From Auricularia sp. M13 (Eukaryota > Basidiomycota > Agaricomycetes > Auriculariales > Auriculariaceae): a stretch of DNA of 64,000 nt. The notes below the pieces were generated by a model. It worked only from the letters and a program-made list of their open reading frames with translations, searched no databases and had not been told where the DNA came from. The stretch is from contig CM073195.1 of NCBI GenBank assembly GCA_037042915.1, positions 682,001 through 746,000 of the forward strand, read 5' to 3'. Position numbers and translations under genes: made by a program. Of this stretch, positions 1 to 12,300 are shown in pieces; position 1 is the stretch's first letter; each line of letters starts with the position of its first letter.

Positions 1-867
1 CGCGAATCTCGAGCACGGCAAGACGGTCCACGATAGTGCGTTTCTTGGCGTTTTCCTCGAGCATTGACAGGGCTTGCTCAGGCTTGCCAGCCTCTTCGAG
101 AATGCGGATGTGGTAGAGTAGCACTTCGGACAGGTCAAAGTCGAAGTCGGGCACGTTCTTCAACGTCGACTCGTACGTCGTGAGGACGCTGAGGGCCTGG
201 TCGAGGTTGCGACCCAGATGAGATGCGACGGCGAGGCCGAGCCAGTTTGCGCGGGTGTTGGGTCTGAGGCGAAGTATTGTCCAGCGCGTCTCTTGCAGCG
301 CGTCGAATAGTCTGAGTTGCAGCTGCAGCGAAGCAGAGTCCCGCAACAAGTTCAGGTTGTCCTGGACGTCATGTCAGCATTCCCACATACAGGGAACTCA
401 TATGAATTGCCTTGTCGAATCGCAGAGCCTGGGTGAAGGATCGATTCGCCTCCTCGTAGTTGCGGTCGGCCTTGTAGATGAGACCGAGCACATGCCATGT
501 TATATGGCTCGTCAAGTCGAATCGTGCGCCCTTCTTTGCCAGTTCCAGGCCTTCTTCCTTCTTGCCCGTCTGAGTCAATAGCAGGCCCTTCATGCACATA
601 GTTTCTGATCGCTGATTTAGCTTACTGCATCGACTCGCAGCAACCGTTCTCACCGCCGTGTTCAGGGAATTTCTTGAGTATCTGGTCCGCGGTTTTTATG
701 GCCTTCTTGTGTTGCTTTGCCTCGTATAGTTGCTGCCCAAGCCGCGTGTATGAGCGCTCTACTGCACGAGCCATGGCAGAATATAATCGCACAAGCAACG
801 ACTTGAACAGTCCAGCCTCTTTGGCTGGCAGCGCCCGCTTGGGGGGTACGGCCGGTTGCGGCGGCAT
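1..867 (-). CDS. NAA15: N-alpha-acetyltransferase NatA auxiliary subunit Naa15 (N-terminal part, runs off the window)
   Basis: This is the TPR-rich ribosome anchor of the NatA complex, which acetylates nascent N-termini together with Naa10. I read exons 867-793, 732-654, 604-411 and 361-1. They give MPPQPAVPPKRALPAKE, then LFKSLLQLYEAKQHKK, EHGETMCMKG, and later WHVLGLIYKADRNYEEA and RDSALLQLQLR, which follow the start of Naa15 proteins closely. The start at 867 matches the usual short basic N-terminus. All introns are 49-60 bp. The intron at 362-410 begins with GC (AAG|GCAATT) and ends CAG; the only nearby GT donor would run into a stop. About 240 residues are visible and the rest lies left of base 1. 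The family call is secure; the exon joins are inferred. Confidence 0.9.
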
Positions 868-1939
868 TTTGATACGAACTGATTAATTGAGCGAAGGTAG
901 GGCAAGGCGCGAACGACTCGCGGCCGACGCGTGCAACGGGAAAGCAGCCAAGATGAACTCGGCCATGTCCGCCTCTCCTTCCGCTACCTCTGCCATCCCG
1001 CTCGTTCACGCAGGAATTGGGCAACACTGCGAATCCGCCGCTCACATTTGCTCTTAATTCTTGCCGCTTTCCGATTTGCTCTTCTCGCTGCTTCTGCCGC
1101 TGGGCTCGACGCCTGCTCATGCTCGCACAACAGCCCATTACTGCCCGCCCGTTAAGCAAGCTTCCCCGACAAAATGCACCGTATTCTAGACCTGCCGCAC
1201 TCAGACCTTCGCATTGATTTCGATGTCACCGCGGTCGAAAGCGACGTCCCCACGTCGTGTCCGCCGTGCTCCAGCGATTGACCCGACAGATTATCCAACT
1301 TCAGAGTCAATGCGCGCTCTCACTTACACCCGCGACACTGAGAGGGGTTTTGGGTTCGATGTGCGATGAGCTGCCGTCGCGTTGGGCGCCGCGGCAACGC
1401 TCAGAGCGGGTCCGGTCGGCGATGGCCAAGTCCCTGGCCTTAAGGCAGCGCGCGACTCTGAGCTCTGGATCATAGTTCCTGGATGGCGGCTAGATATAGA
1501 GACACAGTTGTACGTTCATACTGTGCAACAGACGCCCCTCTGGCTGCTCTGGCTGCTGGAGAGGCCTACCCGATTGCGAACAACGAGCGCAGGGCATCGA
1601 AAACGACATCTGTATACAAGAGTGAGCAGCCCTTACATTGATCTAAGATTGTACGCCATTCCACGGACATATAACCTATAATATACGCGAATTCGATAGC
1701 GGGTTCTGTTGCGAGGCGTTGCAATCTGCTCGTCCTTTATCGCAATGCGCTGGGCATCTTCCAAACCAATTATTGGCGACAGGGCTGTAAAGATAAGAGA
1801 CGACATGCACAACTTTGAGGTCAACTTGTGGGCGACCATCTGTGATGATTCGGACCGACAGCACGGCGGACATTCCCGGCGCGCGCGCATTTGCGGCGTT
1901 GAAGTGATCAAGGGGTGCGTATCTTCCCAAGCTCCAAGT
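868..1939. other. Unassigned stretch upstream of NAA15
   Basis: I see no gene I can defend here. Short plus-strand ORFs begin at ATGs 953, 1174 and 1382. They change frame without credible splice sites and match no family I know. The stretch must hold the NAA15 promoter (reading left) and the 5' leader of the EOS1-like gene (reading right). A divergent small gene near 950-1480 is possible but unsupported. Confidence 0.3.
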
Positions 1940-3000
1940 ATGCTCGTCTCTTCTCAAGCCGGTCCGTCGCAGTCCAGACGGTCGTCCGCGTCGTACGCTG
2001 CTGAGCGTCGCGCTGCCGAGCCCCCGAGCGCGCCGCCGCCGCCGCCACCGACGAGCAGGGACGCGCCCCGGTCGCTGTCTTATCTGACGTTCCCCGCCGC
2101 CACCCAGTTCTTCACACCGCGCCACTACCAGCCCGTGCCAACGGTGACGAGCAGCACGGCGCAGACGTCGCCCAAAAAGTCCCGCTCGTCGCCGAACCTG
2201 TCTCAGCTCCAGCGCCGCGCCGGTGGCGTCGAGAACGGCGGTCTGGCAATGGACAACGACTCGGACGACGAGCTCGACGCGCCCGTCTCGTTCCAGCCGA
2301 AGCTGGCGGTGCGGCACAGGAACGCGTCCCACTCGGCCCGCGCCCCGCCTGCGCGCCTGCCGACCGCGCGCATCCACCCGTCGTCGCGTACCGATGCGCC
2401 GCCGCGCGCGCTAGACTTCATCTACGGCGCCTCCGAGGCGCTTGCCGTCATCCCCGCCGTCCTGGGCACCATATACCTTTGCACCCAGGCCTTCTCCGTG
2501 CGACCCGCTGCCTATCCCACGACGCTGGACTATCTTGTCGCGGCTCTCTGGGTGCGCACTGCTATGCATTGCAATGATAATGGGGGTGCAAAGCTGACAG
2601 CTGCATTCCGCGCCCCCGCCCCCTGCAGGCAATACTGACAGGCTACCAGTGCCTGTGCCTTGCATCTGGACTGCTGACGCGGTGGCGCGCCTACTATTCT
2701 CCCTTGCCCACCCTCGTCCGTCTCCTCGGCCTCCAATCCATATGCTGGCCCGCAACGCACGCCACAGTCGTCATCGTCGGCGGCGGCAAGCGTCCAGTCA
2801 TATGCTGGGCGCTCATAGCTTCGACGACCTGCGTTTCGCGCGCCATTCAGCTCTGGGTCGTCAGCAATCTTGAGCCCGGCCACAACCAACGAAGATGGGA
2901 CTGGGGTCTCGTCGGCGTCAAGTGTGCGCTGCCTGCTGCTGTTCTTTATTTTGTGACTGCATGGGCGAGCCTCCTTCAACGAGAATGGCTCGGTTGTTGA
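1940..3000 (+). CDS. EOS1: Eos1-like ER membrane protein (N-glycosylation protein family)
   Basis: Two exons, 1940-2551 and 2629-3000, give 327 residues; the 77-bp intron is GT-AG in phase 0. The first ~150 residues are Ser/Pro/Arg-rich and low in complexity. The rest is a run of membrane segments, starting with DFIYGASEALAVIPAVLGTI and including WRAYYSPLPTLVRLLGLQ and RPVICWALIASTTCVSRAIQ. The latter two segments are what I recognise from fungal Eos1 proteins, ER membrane proteins linked to N-glycosylation and oxidative-stress tolerance in yeast. I chose the ATG at 1940 because upstream in-frame sequence looks non-coding. A long ORF on the opposite strand is an antisense shadow. Family call fairly good; function by family only. 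Confidence 0.65.
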
Positions 3001-3416
3001 CCGCAAGTCTTTGTGTGCGTATGTGCTTTGCGTCTGCTGTCGATTTCTTTCTGGGCATACATATCCCTATTGTACCTAACCTAACTTACCTGAAACTAGA
3101 ATAAGGCGCATAGACTATCATAGGCAGTGGTCAAGTGCAACTTGAAGCAGGGCAGATTGATCATGCCTTCTGTATCGTCAAGACCCAGCAACGCCCGAAA
3201 ACCGCTGCAGTCTCGTTCAGACCAATACAAAATCTTCGCACATAGCCAATCGATCTGGACAGGACCATGAGAGTGAACCAGCTATAATTTTTAAAAGGAG
3301 CTGCGTCGGTGATTTCGGTCAAGTCTTGCGCAAACGTCGGCAAACAGCGCCTCATCCTCTCCCTGCTTGGGCTCGCGTGGGGAGGGCATACCAGCCCGAC
3401 ATATTAGAACGCCCAC
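3001..3416. other. Intergenic, no feature seen
   Basis: This 416-bp stretch lies between the EOS1-like terminator side and the F-box start. It is less G+C-rich than its neighbours, with short T- and A-rich tracts. I see no ORF with coding character. Confidence 0.4.
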
Positions 3417-5098
3417 ATGCTGAGGCGCACCAAGCGCGCATTTGTAGACCTCTGCCGCTCCTGCGTCTCGCCGCCAGAATCAGACCTTTCCGCCGCACCC
3501 CAGTCCTCGTCGCCGTCATCTCTGGAAGATGACCATACCCAGCGCGATGCCGCAGCCAAGGCGGAATCGAAGGTCATGCACCCAGCGCTTGCTGTCCACG
3601 ACATCGTCGTTGTCATCGCGGCCTTCCTCGACCCAGCAGATGCCGTCGCTCTGGGACGCGCCAGCCGCGCATCCTTCTCTGCTGTCCTTCCCAGAGTATG
3701 GGCCCAAGTCCCCTCGGTCAGACACCTCCTCAATATTGTGCGCGTATATTCCTTTCGGAGCAATCGGAACGCTCACTCGCTAGGCAGGCTGCTGAACGAA
3801 ATAGATGGTCGCTGTACGCACCGTTTATCCGATCTCTTATTTTCGACGAGCTCGACGCCCGTAATCCGTCGCCGATGCCCTGGACTGTCTTTCAACGGCT
3901 GCACTCCGAGGGAGAGCCGTTGTTGCCTAATATCAAGCGACTGGTCTGGAAGTCGAATACCGCTCGCGGGACCGCCGCAATTCTCCCCTTCGTCAATCCG
4001 GAGTCCCTGAAACGCCTGGAGCTTGCGTTGTCAGACTACTTCTCCGTTGATACATTACCAGCTCGGCAGCTGCTCAACCACTTGACCTCGCGGACGCTCG
4101 ACCTGCGCAGCTGCAAACTGTCGATGCTCGAGGACTCGCCGCTCGAACGACCCGTCGCAGAGGATCTTCTTCATGCTGTCAAGGTCTTCCTGACGGCACA
4201 GATCAATCTTCAAGAAGTCGCATTATCCCCATCGCTTCTGTCGCCTGCCGTCGTGCAGCAACTAGCGATGATCGGGTCGCTGGCATCCTTCACGATTGCG
4301 GGGCGAGATCCTCTCGAACCTATGCTCGACGAGGACGTTGTGTTGCAGTCCAAACTTCCGTTCGGCTCCTTGCGCACCATGGAGACGCATCATGTTGGAA
4401 TAGGAACATGCAGCGCTGTGTTGCAAAGGAGCCACTTGCAGATGCTGTCGAAAATCCGCGTCTGGACAACCTACTTGCCTTCGGTGGACGCCCTCGCATC
4501 CTTCATCTCCTCTGCAGCTCAGCTCCATCGGCTCGAAGCGCTGTTCCTGTCGGTCAACGCAGTCATACCTTTGGAAGAGGAACGTTATGACTATATGCTA
4601 CCTGCGAGCGCCCTCCACCCACTCCGGCTCTGTCAACAGCTCACAACCCTAGAACTACACCTCGTTTGCCCCACAATTCTTGAAGTCGAAGACGTTCACT
4701 CCATGGCGGTCGCTTGGCCCAACCTCGAGGTCTTGCGGATGTCTGGAGCGGGCTGCGACAGTCTTGCATACCGATCCCGTCTCGACTTTCGGGCACTTAT
4801 TCCTTTCACCGAATTCTGTCCGCGCCTGCGCAGCTTGCAGCTCGACGTCAACGCCGATCTTTCCAGACTGGACTTGAACTCGTTGCGCGCCGTCGGTTAC
4901 ACAAACCACACGACCCTCCGCACCTTGGACGTCGGCTGGTCATGGTGGGCGCCCGACGGTCCTTCTCCTGAGGATGTCGCCGACGTCCTTACCGATATCT
5001 TGCCCAACGAGCATTTCAAGCTCGTATGGAGTGTACAACTCCCCGTACGCATTGCGCGACGCTGGGCGACAGTGTACGAGATCCTGGCTCCCTGCTGA
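3417..5098 (+). CDS. F-box protein with leucine-rich tail
   Basis: Two exons, 3417-3737 and 3788-5098, split by a 50-bp GT-AG intron in phase 0, give 543 residues. An F-box-like segment sits near residues 55-100 (HPALAVHDIVVVIAAFLDPA, then ALGRASRASFSAVLPRVWAQV). It would bind Skp1 in an SCF ubiquitin ligase. After it, ~430 residues show irregular leucine-rich repeat character (PNIKRLVWKSN, LKRLELALSD, LRSLQLDVNADLSRLDLNSL), the expected substrate-binding part. This architecture belongs to a very large agaricomycete family whose substrates are unknown. Several ATGs exist; the one at 3417 keeps the whole F-box. The family is clear and the specific role is not. Confidence 0.8.
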
Positions 5099-5428
5099 TT
5101 TCCAACGTTACGTTACTTGTCTTCATTATTGTTGCTATCTTGCTGTCATGCTGTCCTATCCTGCAGGTGGAAGGTCGCGCTTGAATATCTCTAATACGGT
5201 ACTTTGTATAGTCGTACGTAATACCCCACGGATTCTGGATTGACGGAACAACATGGGTGCGCTCAGATCAGGCTCAGATTCACGTGCCTGGCGTGACGTC
5301 TAGTCTCTTCTTGGGCTCGGAGCTCTGCAATCACATGTGCATGCAAAGGAGAGTCGGAGAGCCGTGCGAGGTACTTAGAACCTGGACTCAGAACCTCGGC
5401 CAGCCCACGCACTTGCTCAGCAACTACC
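5099..5428. other. Intergenic, promoter side of malate synthase
   Basis: About 330 bp with no supported gene. Short ORFs here are shadows. The stretch must carry the malate synthase promoter, but I see no clear TATA box. Confidence 0.4.
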
Positions 5429-7407
5429 ATGACCGTGAAGGGCGTTACCATCCTCGGCAAGCGCAACGCGCAGTACGACGAAATACTCACCGACCCGGCG
5501 CTCGCGTTCCTCGCGGCCCTGCACAGGACGTTCGAGAGCACCAGGCAATCGCTGCTCACAGCGCGCATCGCCGTGCAGCAGAGGCTGGATGCGGGACAGT
5601 ACACCGACCTCGACTTCCCGCCCGAGACGGCGCATATCCGCGCAGACCCGACCTGGCTATGCGCTCCTCCCGCGCCGGGCCTCGAAGATAGACGCGTGGA
5701 GATCACTGGTCCCACAGACCGGAAGATGGTCGTCAACGCACTGAACTCTGGAGCAAAGACCTTCATGGCCGATTTCGAGGGTATGCTGCCATGCCACCCG
5801 CCGCGGCTCTGCTGACTGTCTTCGTAGACTCCAACGCGCCGTCATGGGCCAACATGGTAAACGGACAGATTAATCTTCGCGACGCAATTCGCAGGAAGAT
5901 CGACTTCGACCAGGGTGGCAAGTCGTACAAGCTCAGCAAGAACCCCGCCGTTCTGATCGTTCGGTGAGCTCGTGCTCTCAGTCTATGCCGGTTTTCCTCA
6001 CAGGCCTATGCCGAAAGTCCCCGTGGGTGGCATCTCGACGAACCTCGGGTGCTTGTCGACAACCGTCCTATTTCTGGCGGGCTGTTTGACTTCGGTCTCT
6101 ACTTCTTCCACAACGCGAAGGCGCTTGTCGAGTCTGGCTTCGGGCCGTACTTCTATCTGCCCAAGATGGAACACTATCTGGAGGCGCGCCTCTGGAACGA
6201 CGTATTCGTATTCTCCCAGTCGTATATTCGCATCCCACTCAACACCATCCGCGCTACGGTGCTCGTCGAGACGCTCCCCGCGGCGTTCCACATGGAGGAG
6301 ATTCTGTTCGAGCTGAGAAACCATTCCGCTGGCCTCAACTGCGGCCGCTGGGACTATATATTCAGCTTTATCAAGAAGCGTCGCGCGGACAGGCGCGCCG
6401 TACTTCCGGATCGTAAGGACGTTACGATGGAGGTGCCCTTCATGGATGCCTATGTCAGGCTGTTGATCCAAACCTGCCACAAGTGAGTGATGCTTTCAAT
6501 AAAGGCGGCAGAGCTCATCGTAGATGATATGTAGGCGCAAAGTGGCCGCAATGGGTGGCATGTCTGCCATGATTCCTATCAAAGGTGACGAGGCGGCAAA
6601 CGAGGCAGCGATGAATAAAGTCCGTGCGGACAAATTGCGCGAAGTTACCGCTGGGCATGATGGTGAGATTTGTTATGATTCCTCGTGGGCAAAATCTCAC
6701 TCGGCGTCTAGGAACTTGGATTGCGCATCCTCTGATCAACAAGATCGCAATGGAAATCTTTGATAAGCATATGCTGGGCCCTCATCAGGTTTGACTATGT
6801 TCCTCGCATTCCAAGGACAGCTTCTAACTGTTTGCAGTATCACATACGGAGGGAAGATGTCAAGGTGACCGCAGCGGACCTTCTCAATACCAATGTACCC
6901 GGCCAGATCACCGAAGACGGGGTCAAGTCGAACATTTCGGCGTGAGTAGAATTTCCCCTTCATATCAACTTCGCCTCACGATCTCTCAGCGCTCTGGCCT
7001 ACTCTGCCGCATGGATTTCAGGCAATGGTTGCATCCCATTGAATAATCTCATGGAGGACGCGGCCACGGCTGAAATTGCGCGCTTGCAACTTTGGCAATG
7101 GGCTCACCACAATGCTCTACTTGTACGCTCGTTGCGTTCCTTTTTTTGTCTGGACACTGGATTTATATGGAGCACGCAGGACTCTGGAGACGTGATCACG
7201 GCCGCCTACATTGGGAAGGTCATCGACAAGGTCTCTCCGAGCGTGAAATCTTTGGTAGCCGGAGTCAAGGACGAGCATGTTGCCATCGCCGTTAGCTACC
7301 TCAAGGACCAGGTGAAGCGGCCCTGGGCCAGCGACTTCCTCACCTCCGACTTGATGGTGTACCTTGAGAAGGTGGATGGGGCCAAATGGGTTCGGAGTTC
7401 GCTTTGA
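5429..7407 (+). CDS. MLS1: Malate synthase
   Basis: It condenses glyoxylate with acetyl-CoA to malate in the glyoxylate cycle, usually in peroxisomes. Eight exons (5429-5780, 5828-5963, 6018-6482, 6535-6662, 6712-6788, 6838-6941, 6990-7122, 7180-7407) join without phase conflict to 540 residues, the normal fungal length. Family signatures are plain: [31 protein letters not shown] (catalytic Arg loop), [43 protein letters not shown] and [20 protein letters not shown]. All seven introns are GT-AG, 47-57 bp. The protein ends in Ser-Ser-Leu, a weak variant of the peroxisomal SKL-type signal. Expected to be induced on C2 compounds and fatty acids; no regulatory motif was identified. Confidence 0.97.
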
Positions 7408-7546
7408 GCGAGTGCCATTCAAGCAAGTTGTAATTTAGCTCTGTAACAAATGTATCGCAGTTCTTGACAACGATTCGTACAACCACTGTCTCTGATAATC
7501 ATCATGCGATGTAGAGCTACCCCGCTGCCCCGGAGCAAGGAGCCTC

Positions 7547-9000
7547 TTAGAGGCACTGGTAGTAGTATGGTGGCGAGACCGCCTGGCAGACTGTGCCAGA
7601 TGCACACGCGGTTGGTCCCTAGGTCAAATTGATTGGTTATTAGAGCGCGTGCGCAGCGTCTCACGTACGGTAAAGCCAGTTCCACCACTATGTCCACCAA
7701 CCGGACCACAGCAATGACGAAGACGTCAGCTTATTCGTGCGGCGGTGGAGGGAGGGAGGGCGCAGGACACAGCGCCGGGAGGACACTTGCCATTGTCCAA
7801 AGTGCGTCTGCGTGGCAGCGGGCGCGCTTGCCGTCGTGCTTGTCGCCGTCGCCGTCGCCGTCGAGGTGGGAGATGACGCGGGAGGCGCGGGGGCGCTGGC
7901 GCCGGTGTTGACGGTGACGGAGAAATTCTTGATCACGAGCGTGGCAGAGCCAGTGAAGGGCTCCGTCCCCGACTGTATGGACTGGAGGTACTGCGAGGAA
8001 GAGACGCCCTGCTCGGCGACGAGGTACTCTGCGAAAGGGCATCTCAGTGCCAGGGGTAAAGAGGGAATGGTGAGACTTTACTGAAGAACTCGTTGAGGTC
8101 CGCGGAGAAGTCGGTGATGTCGCCCGCGGCGGAGACGAAGGAGAAGACGTGCCAGTTGGCGTTCGGGCCGCTCCAGAGGTTCCAGCTGTGACCAGCCACC
8201 TGAGTGCCCGTCGTGATCTGGGAACCGACCGGCTGGATTCTGTTTGCCGCTTGAGCAACTCCTCTCCGGAGTCCGACAAAGCTCACCCTCCAAGACCACT
8301 CAGCCAAATCATACTGAGCGACGGTCAGAGAAATGAGGTTTTCAGCCCTTTGATACCGCTCACATTTCAAAGGAAGACGCGTTGGAGGCTGGTGACCCGA
8401 CCTGCGGCACGCCGGTCCAGATATCATAACTGCAGACACGGATGAATGTGAGTTTCTGCGGCGAGAAGTCGTGCGGAGGCGCGGGCAGAAAGACTCACGA
8501 GACGTCCGCGCGGATGCCATCGCTCTTGGTCTGGTAATCCCAGCTCCATGCCGAAGGCAGGCTGGAGATCTCAGACAGCTAACAGAAGATAAGATTCGGT
8601 TATCAGATTAAATGAGAATCGACTTGCCCTCATGCCCTTGGCAGTCTGATGCTCGACGTTGGCGTCTGTGGGGCGCTCTCAATTGACGCACTTTCGGCCG
8701 GAGAAGGCTGCTCACAGCTCTTCACGTTGTTGGGGCCGTTCTGCCAGTTCCAGACGGTGGTCCAGGAAACGGCGTTGCCCGAGCTGGACACGAGTGTAGA
8801 GTTCTGCGACCCTACGCCAGCCACTGCGCGGGGGGTTAGGGCACAAATATGTGCAGTAAAGAATGCTACCTACTGCGGCCCCACAGGTTCTGGCAAAGCG
8901 TGAATGCGCCAGCGGGCTCGCAGTCGAATGCGCCTGTGAGCGTCTGGGCCGAAGCCACTGCGGCAGAGGCCGCGACGAGGAAAGCGGTGGCTGAGAACAT
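7547..9000 (-). CDS. Secreted GH12 endoglucanase/xyloglucanase with C-terminal CBM1
   Basis: Ten exons (9000-8874, 8823-8716, 8665-8628, 8578-8499, 8429-8364, 8313-8287, 8239-8082, 8028-7791, 7687-7669, 7618-7547) keep phase throughout and give 310 residues. A signal peptide (MFSATAFLVAASAAVASA) leads into the GH12 fold. FEIMIWLSGLGGIQPVG carries the catalytic nucleophile Glu, and GTEPFTG carries the acid/base Glu. A Ser/Thr/Ala/Pro linker follows, then a cellulose-binding CBM1 (THFGQCGGTGFTGPTACASG, then VCQAVSPPYYYQCL) with four Cys and the aromatic face. The CBM1 only appears once two introns are removed; unspliced, it looks like a random tail. Introns 8579-8627 and 7688-7790 start with GCAAGT. 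It should cut beta-1,4-glucans or xyloglucan outside the cell. Confidence 0.93.
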
Positions 9001-9052
9001 GCTGCTTGCTGAGTGTGTCTTGAGCTGCAGGCGAGCCGTCTCCACGCAGCCC

Positions 9053-9060
9053 ATTAAATA
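9053..9060 (-). promoter_or_regulatory. TATA-like box of the GH12 gene
   Basis: On the minus strand this reads TATTTAAT, 53-60 bp upstream of the GH12 start codon. It lies in the 360-bp divergent interval shared with CCH1. Position and sequence suit a TATA element; no experiment is implied. Confidence 0.4.
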
Positions 9061-9360
9061 GGCGATGCGAGCGGGGGAGACAAATATAGCGCAGCTGAGG
9101 TGTCTGCCTTCTGCGCGAGGAGCGGCCGCCTTTGATTGCCCGACGAGTGCCCGCGCTGAGGCGAGAGGCAAGACACAAGCGGGGCAACACGTGGCGGGCG
9201 GAGGATGCAGCGGGCGCGGCGGGCGTCATGCGTGGGAGCGCGGGCAGGGCACGTGGACGCGACCGGACGGTGGCGACGGAGATAGGGGGCCGGGGCCGAG
9301 GACGCGCGAGTTGCTAAGCGGGCATTTGGTGCCGCGTGCCGGATATCAAAGCTCGGTTGC

Positions 9361-12300
9361 ATGCAAGCGTCGTCGTCGTCGAGCTCGATAGCGTCGCAGC
9401 CGGGCTCGCCTGCGCGCGGCGGCAGCGGGCTGAGCCGGCGGCTGTCGTGGCAGCGGTCGGCGGACCCGTTCACGGGCGAGGGCCAGCTGGACGACCCGCT
9501 GCAGCTCGCGGGGCTTGCGGGCGCGGCAGGCGGCGTGGGCCCGCACCCTGCACCCTTCGCACACCACGAGGCGGCCGCAGCCTCGAGTGCGTCGCTCGAC
9601 TCGCCGTCATATCAGTCCGCAGACAACCAGGAGGATGAGCATCTCACCAGCCACGCCCACGACCCCGAGGCCCGCGCTCCCCAGCCCGCTCGCGCAGCGA
9701 CCGCTACCGCCAGCACGACGGCCCGCTCAAGAAGAGCAGCGCAACGCTGCGTGCCGTCTCGAAAAATATCCGCAGAATGAGCGTACGCGTCGTCAACATG
9801 GCCGGCCTCGGCCTCGAAGACAAGGCCCGTATTCGCCTCCCGACGACATCGACGGGCTCCCGGCCGGCGACGGCGCGGCCTCCAAGCTCGTCGAGCAGGC
9901 CCGCCGCGACACCGCCGCCGACGCCGACGACGACGACGACGAGCTCGACCAGACATTCGCCGACGACGCCACGACGCTGCCCAAGCTGCGCGGGCGCACG
10001 CTCGGCGTGTTCTCGGCGCACAGTCGAATACGACGCGCAATGTACTCGCTCCTCATATGGAGGTATGCTCTCCACTGGTCTCTCGGTTGTCTCATGCTGA
10101 CAGAACGGATAGTTGGACGGAACCCATCATACTCGCCCTTATCTTCGCCGATGCAGCTATTCTCTCGTTGCAAGCCCGTCATGCGCTATTTCCCCTGGAG
10201 GACGGCACGTCTCCGCCCGTCAGAGGCTACTTTCGCAGTTGGGAGGACATCGCCCTGTTTGCGCTATTTATCCTCTTTACGTTCGTATCTTGCTGTGAAC
10301 TGCGCGTGCATGTGTCACTCACATCGTTGGTAGATTGGAAGCTTTCGCCCGAATTGTTGTCTATGGATTCATCCTCGACCCCGAAGTCCATACGCGCACT
10401 CTGTTCTCGCACCTTTCCACCGCCCTCAACCCTCCGACGGCACCGCTTTCGCAAGGGACCCAGGCCGGGGCGCTGAATAGCACCTCCGGTCTGACTCGCG
10501 GCGGTTCTGTTCGTGATGCAGTGCTATCGCGCGGCGGTTCCCTGCGCGACACAAAGGCGGGCGCGCCGAAAATGGATATCGTCTCCCGGTTCAACCGCTC
10601 CGTCGCGCATGTAGCAGCGCCCTTCACGCTCGCGCATGAGCTGGAGGCGCGGAATGCGAAAAACAGTCACATGCGCGGGCGCTCGACGTCTGGTCACGTG
10701 CAGTCGGCGTCTGTGCACCACACACACGCGCCGCGGCAGCCAACACACGGCTCGTCATTGAGCACCTCCAGCGTTGCCTCTCTATGGGGCCCCGGTCAGC
10801 ATCCGATAGCAACGCATTCAGAGATGTATGGCCGTTCTGGCATGAAGTCAGAATTCAAGTCGCTGCCTTTCGCGCTCAGCATCGCGCGCTCGCAATCACT
10901 TGCGCACCGTGGCTTGCCCTATCTGCGACACTCTTGGAATCGTATCGACGCTATTGCCGTATCGTCGTTCTGGATTGCATTTGTCTTGTCAACTCTCGGT
11001 CTTGAGCGTGCACAGGGGATTCATCTCAGCATTTTTCGTGCGTTGAGCGTGTTGCGATGCTCGCGGCTTTTAGCTGTTACACGCGGTACCACCGTGCGTA
11101 TATCTTGATGTGACGACCGTATTGGCGCTGACATATTTTGTAGACCATCATGCACTCGCTCAAGATCGCCCGGCCCTTGCTTGCAAACGTCGCGTACTTT
11201 GTGTGCTTCGCCGTCATACTTTTCTCGTACGTGTGCGGTCGAACCTGTGGCGACATTACCTGAACAATCTGCAGAGTCGTCGGCGTGCAAGCATTCCGCG
11301 GTAGTCTAAGGCGCAATTGTGTCTTGCAAAGCCCTATTCCTGGTGTTCCTCCGATACAACTTGACCGGGTCTGCGGTGGCCAAATTGACCCTGTCAGTCT
11401 GAATAGAACAGGGTGAGAATTATCATTGCTTTGTCCGTATGCATTCCTCATATAGTCCAGCTATATCACCAAGGATGGCCAAATATCTAGCTCCCATTCG
11501 AAAGGCTATACGTGTCCTCTCGGCCAGCTATGCATTGAAAGCGGCGAAAATCCGCACGTCAATATCGAGGCCTTCGACAACATTCTCCTTGCGGCGCTGC
11601 AAGTCATGATTGTCGCTGGGGCTAACGGAGTACGTCGTTCTATTGGCAGAATAACATTTGCTAACCATTTGGAAGTGGGCGCCAGTGATGTATGCTGTCA
11701 TCGACGGCGAGTTCTTTGGATCAGCCTTGTTTTTCGTCGTCTGCCTCATCATCCTCAACTTCTGGCTCATCAACCTGTTCGTCGCGGTCATTACGAACAC
11801 TTTTGCTGCCATTCGCGCCCAGACCAAGAAGAGCGCCTTCGGCGCGGACACGTACGTGGTGCTGTTATCCCGAGAAAGTGCACGCTGGCTCACATCTGGG
11901 GTATAATAGCGGTGCTGGCGGTCTTCTTCCTGATGCCGCAGAGCTGGCCGAAGACTGGGTGGGCCCCGAGTCGCAGAAGCAGCCACGCGCGATGTCGTCT
12001 ATGCGGCGGTGGTACCTCCGCACGCACTATCTTTGGGTCGCACTCATTACCGCCGGTATCGCTGTGCAGGCCTTGCGTTCGCCGCAGACATCGCCGAAAC
12101 TGCTGCACAATATGGACCTCTTCGAAATAGGGATCACGATTGCGTTCGACTTTGAGCTGGTGTGGCGCTTTCTGGGTTTTCTTCCTGACTGGCGGGCGTT
12201 CTTCGTGCGCAGCCCGGCCAATTGGCTTGACCTTCTGCTTGCAGTCGGGAGCTCGATAATCCAAATCCCGATCATCAAGCATTCTGCGGTGTACCCTTGG

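Noticed and set aside
1676-2377. 233-codon minus-strand ORF opposite the EOS1-like gene
   Set aside because: Arg-rich and without motifs; it mirrors the G+C-rich coding exon on the plus strand, which has recognisable membrane segments.
3070-3095. Telomere-like CCTAACCTAAC
   Set aside because: Only about two units and wrong length for an internal telomeric tract; chance.
7842-7866. GTCGCC repeat in the GH12 region as a functional tandem repeat
   Set aside because: It lies in the Ala/Thr-rich linker codons of the enzyme and needs no other explanation.
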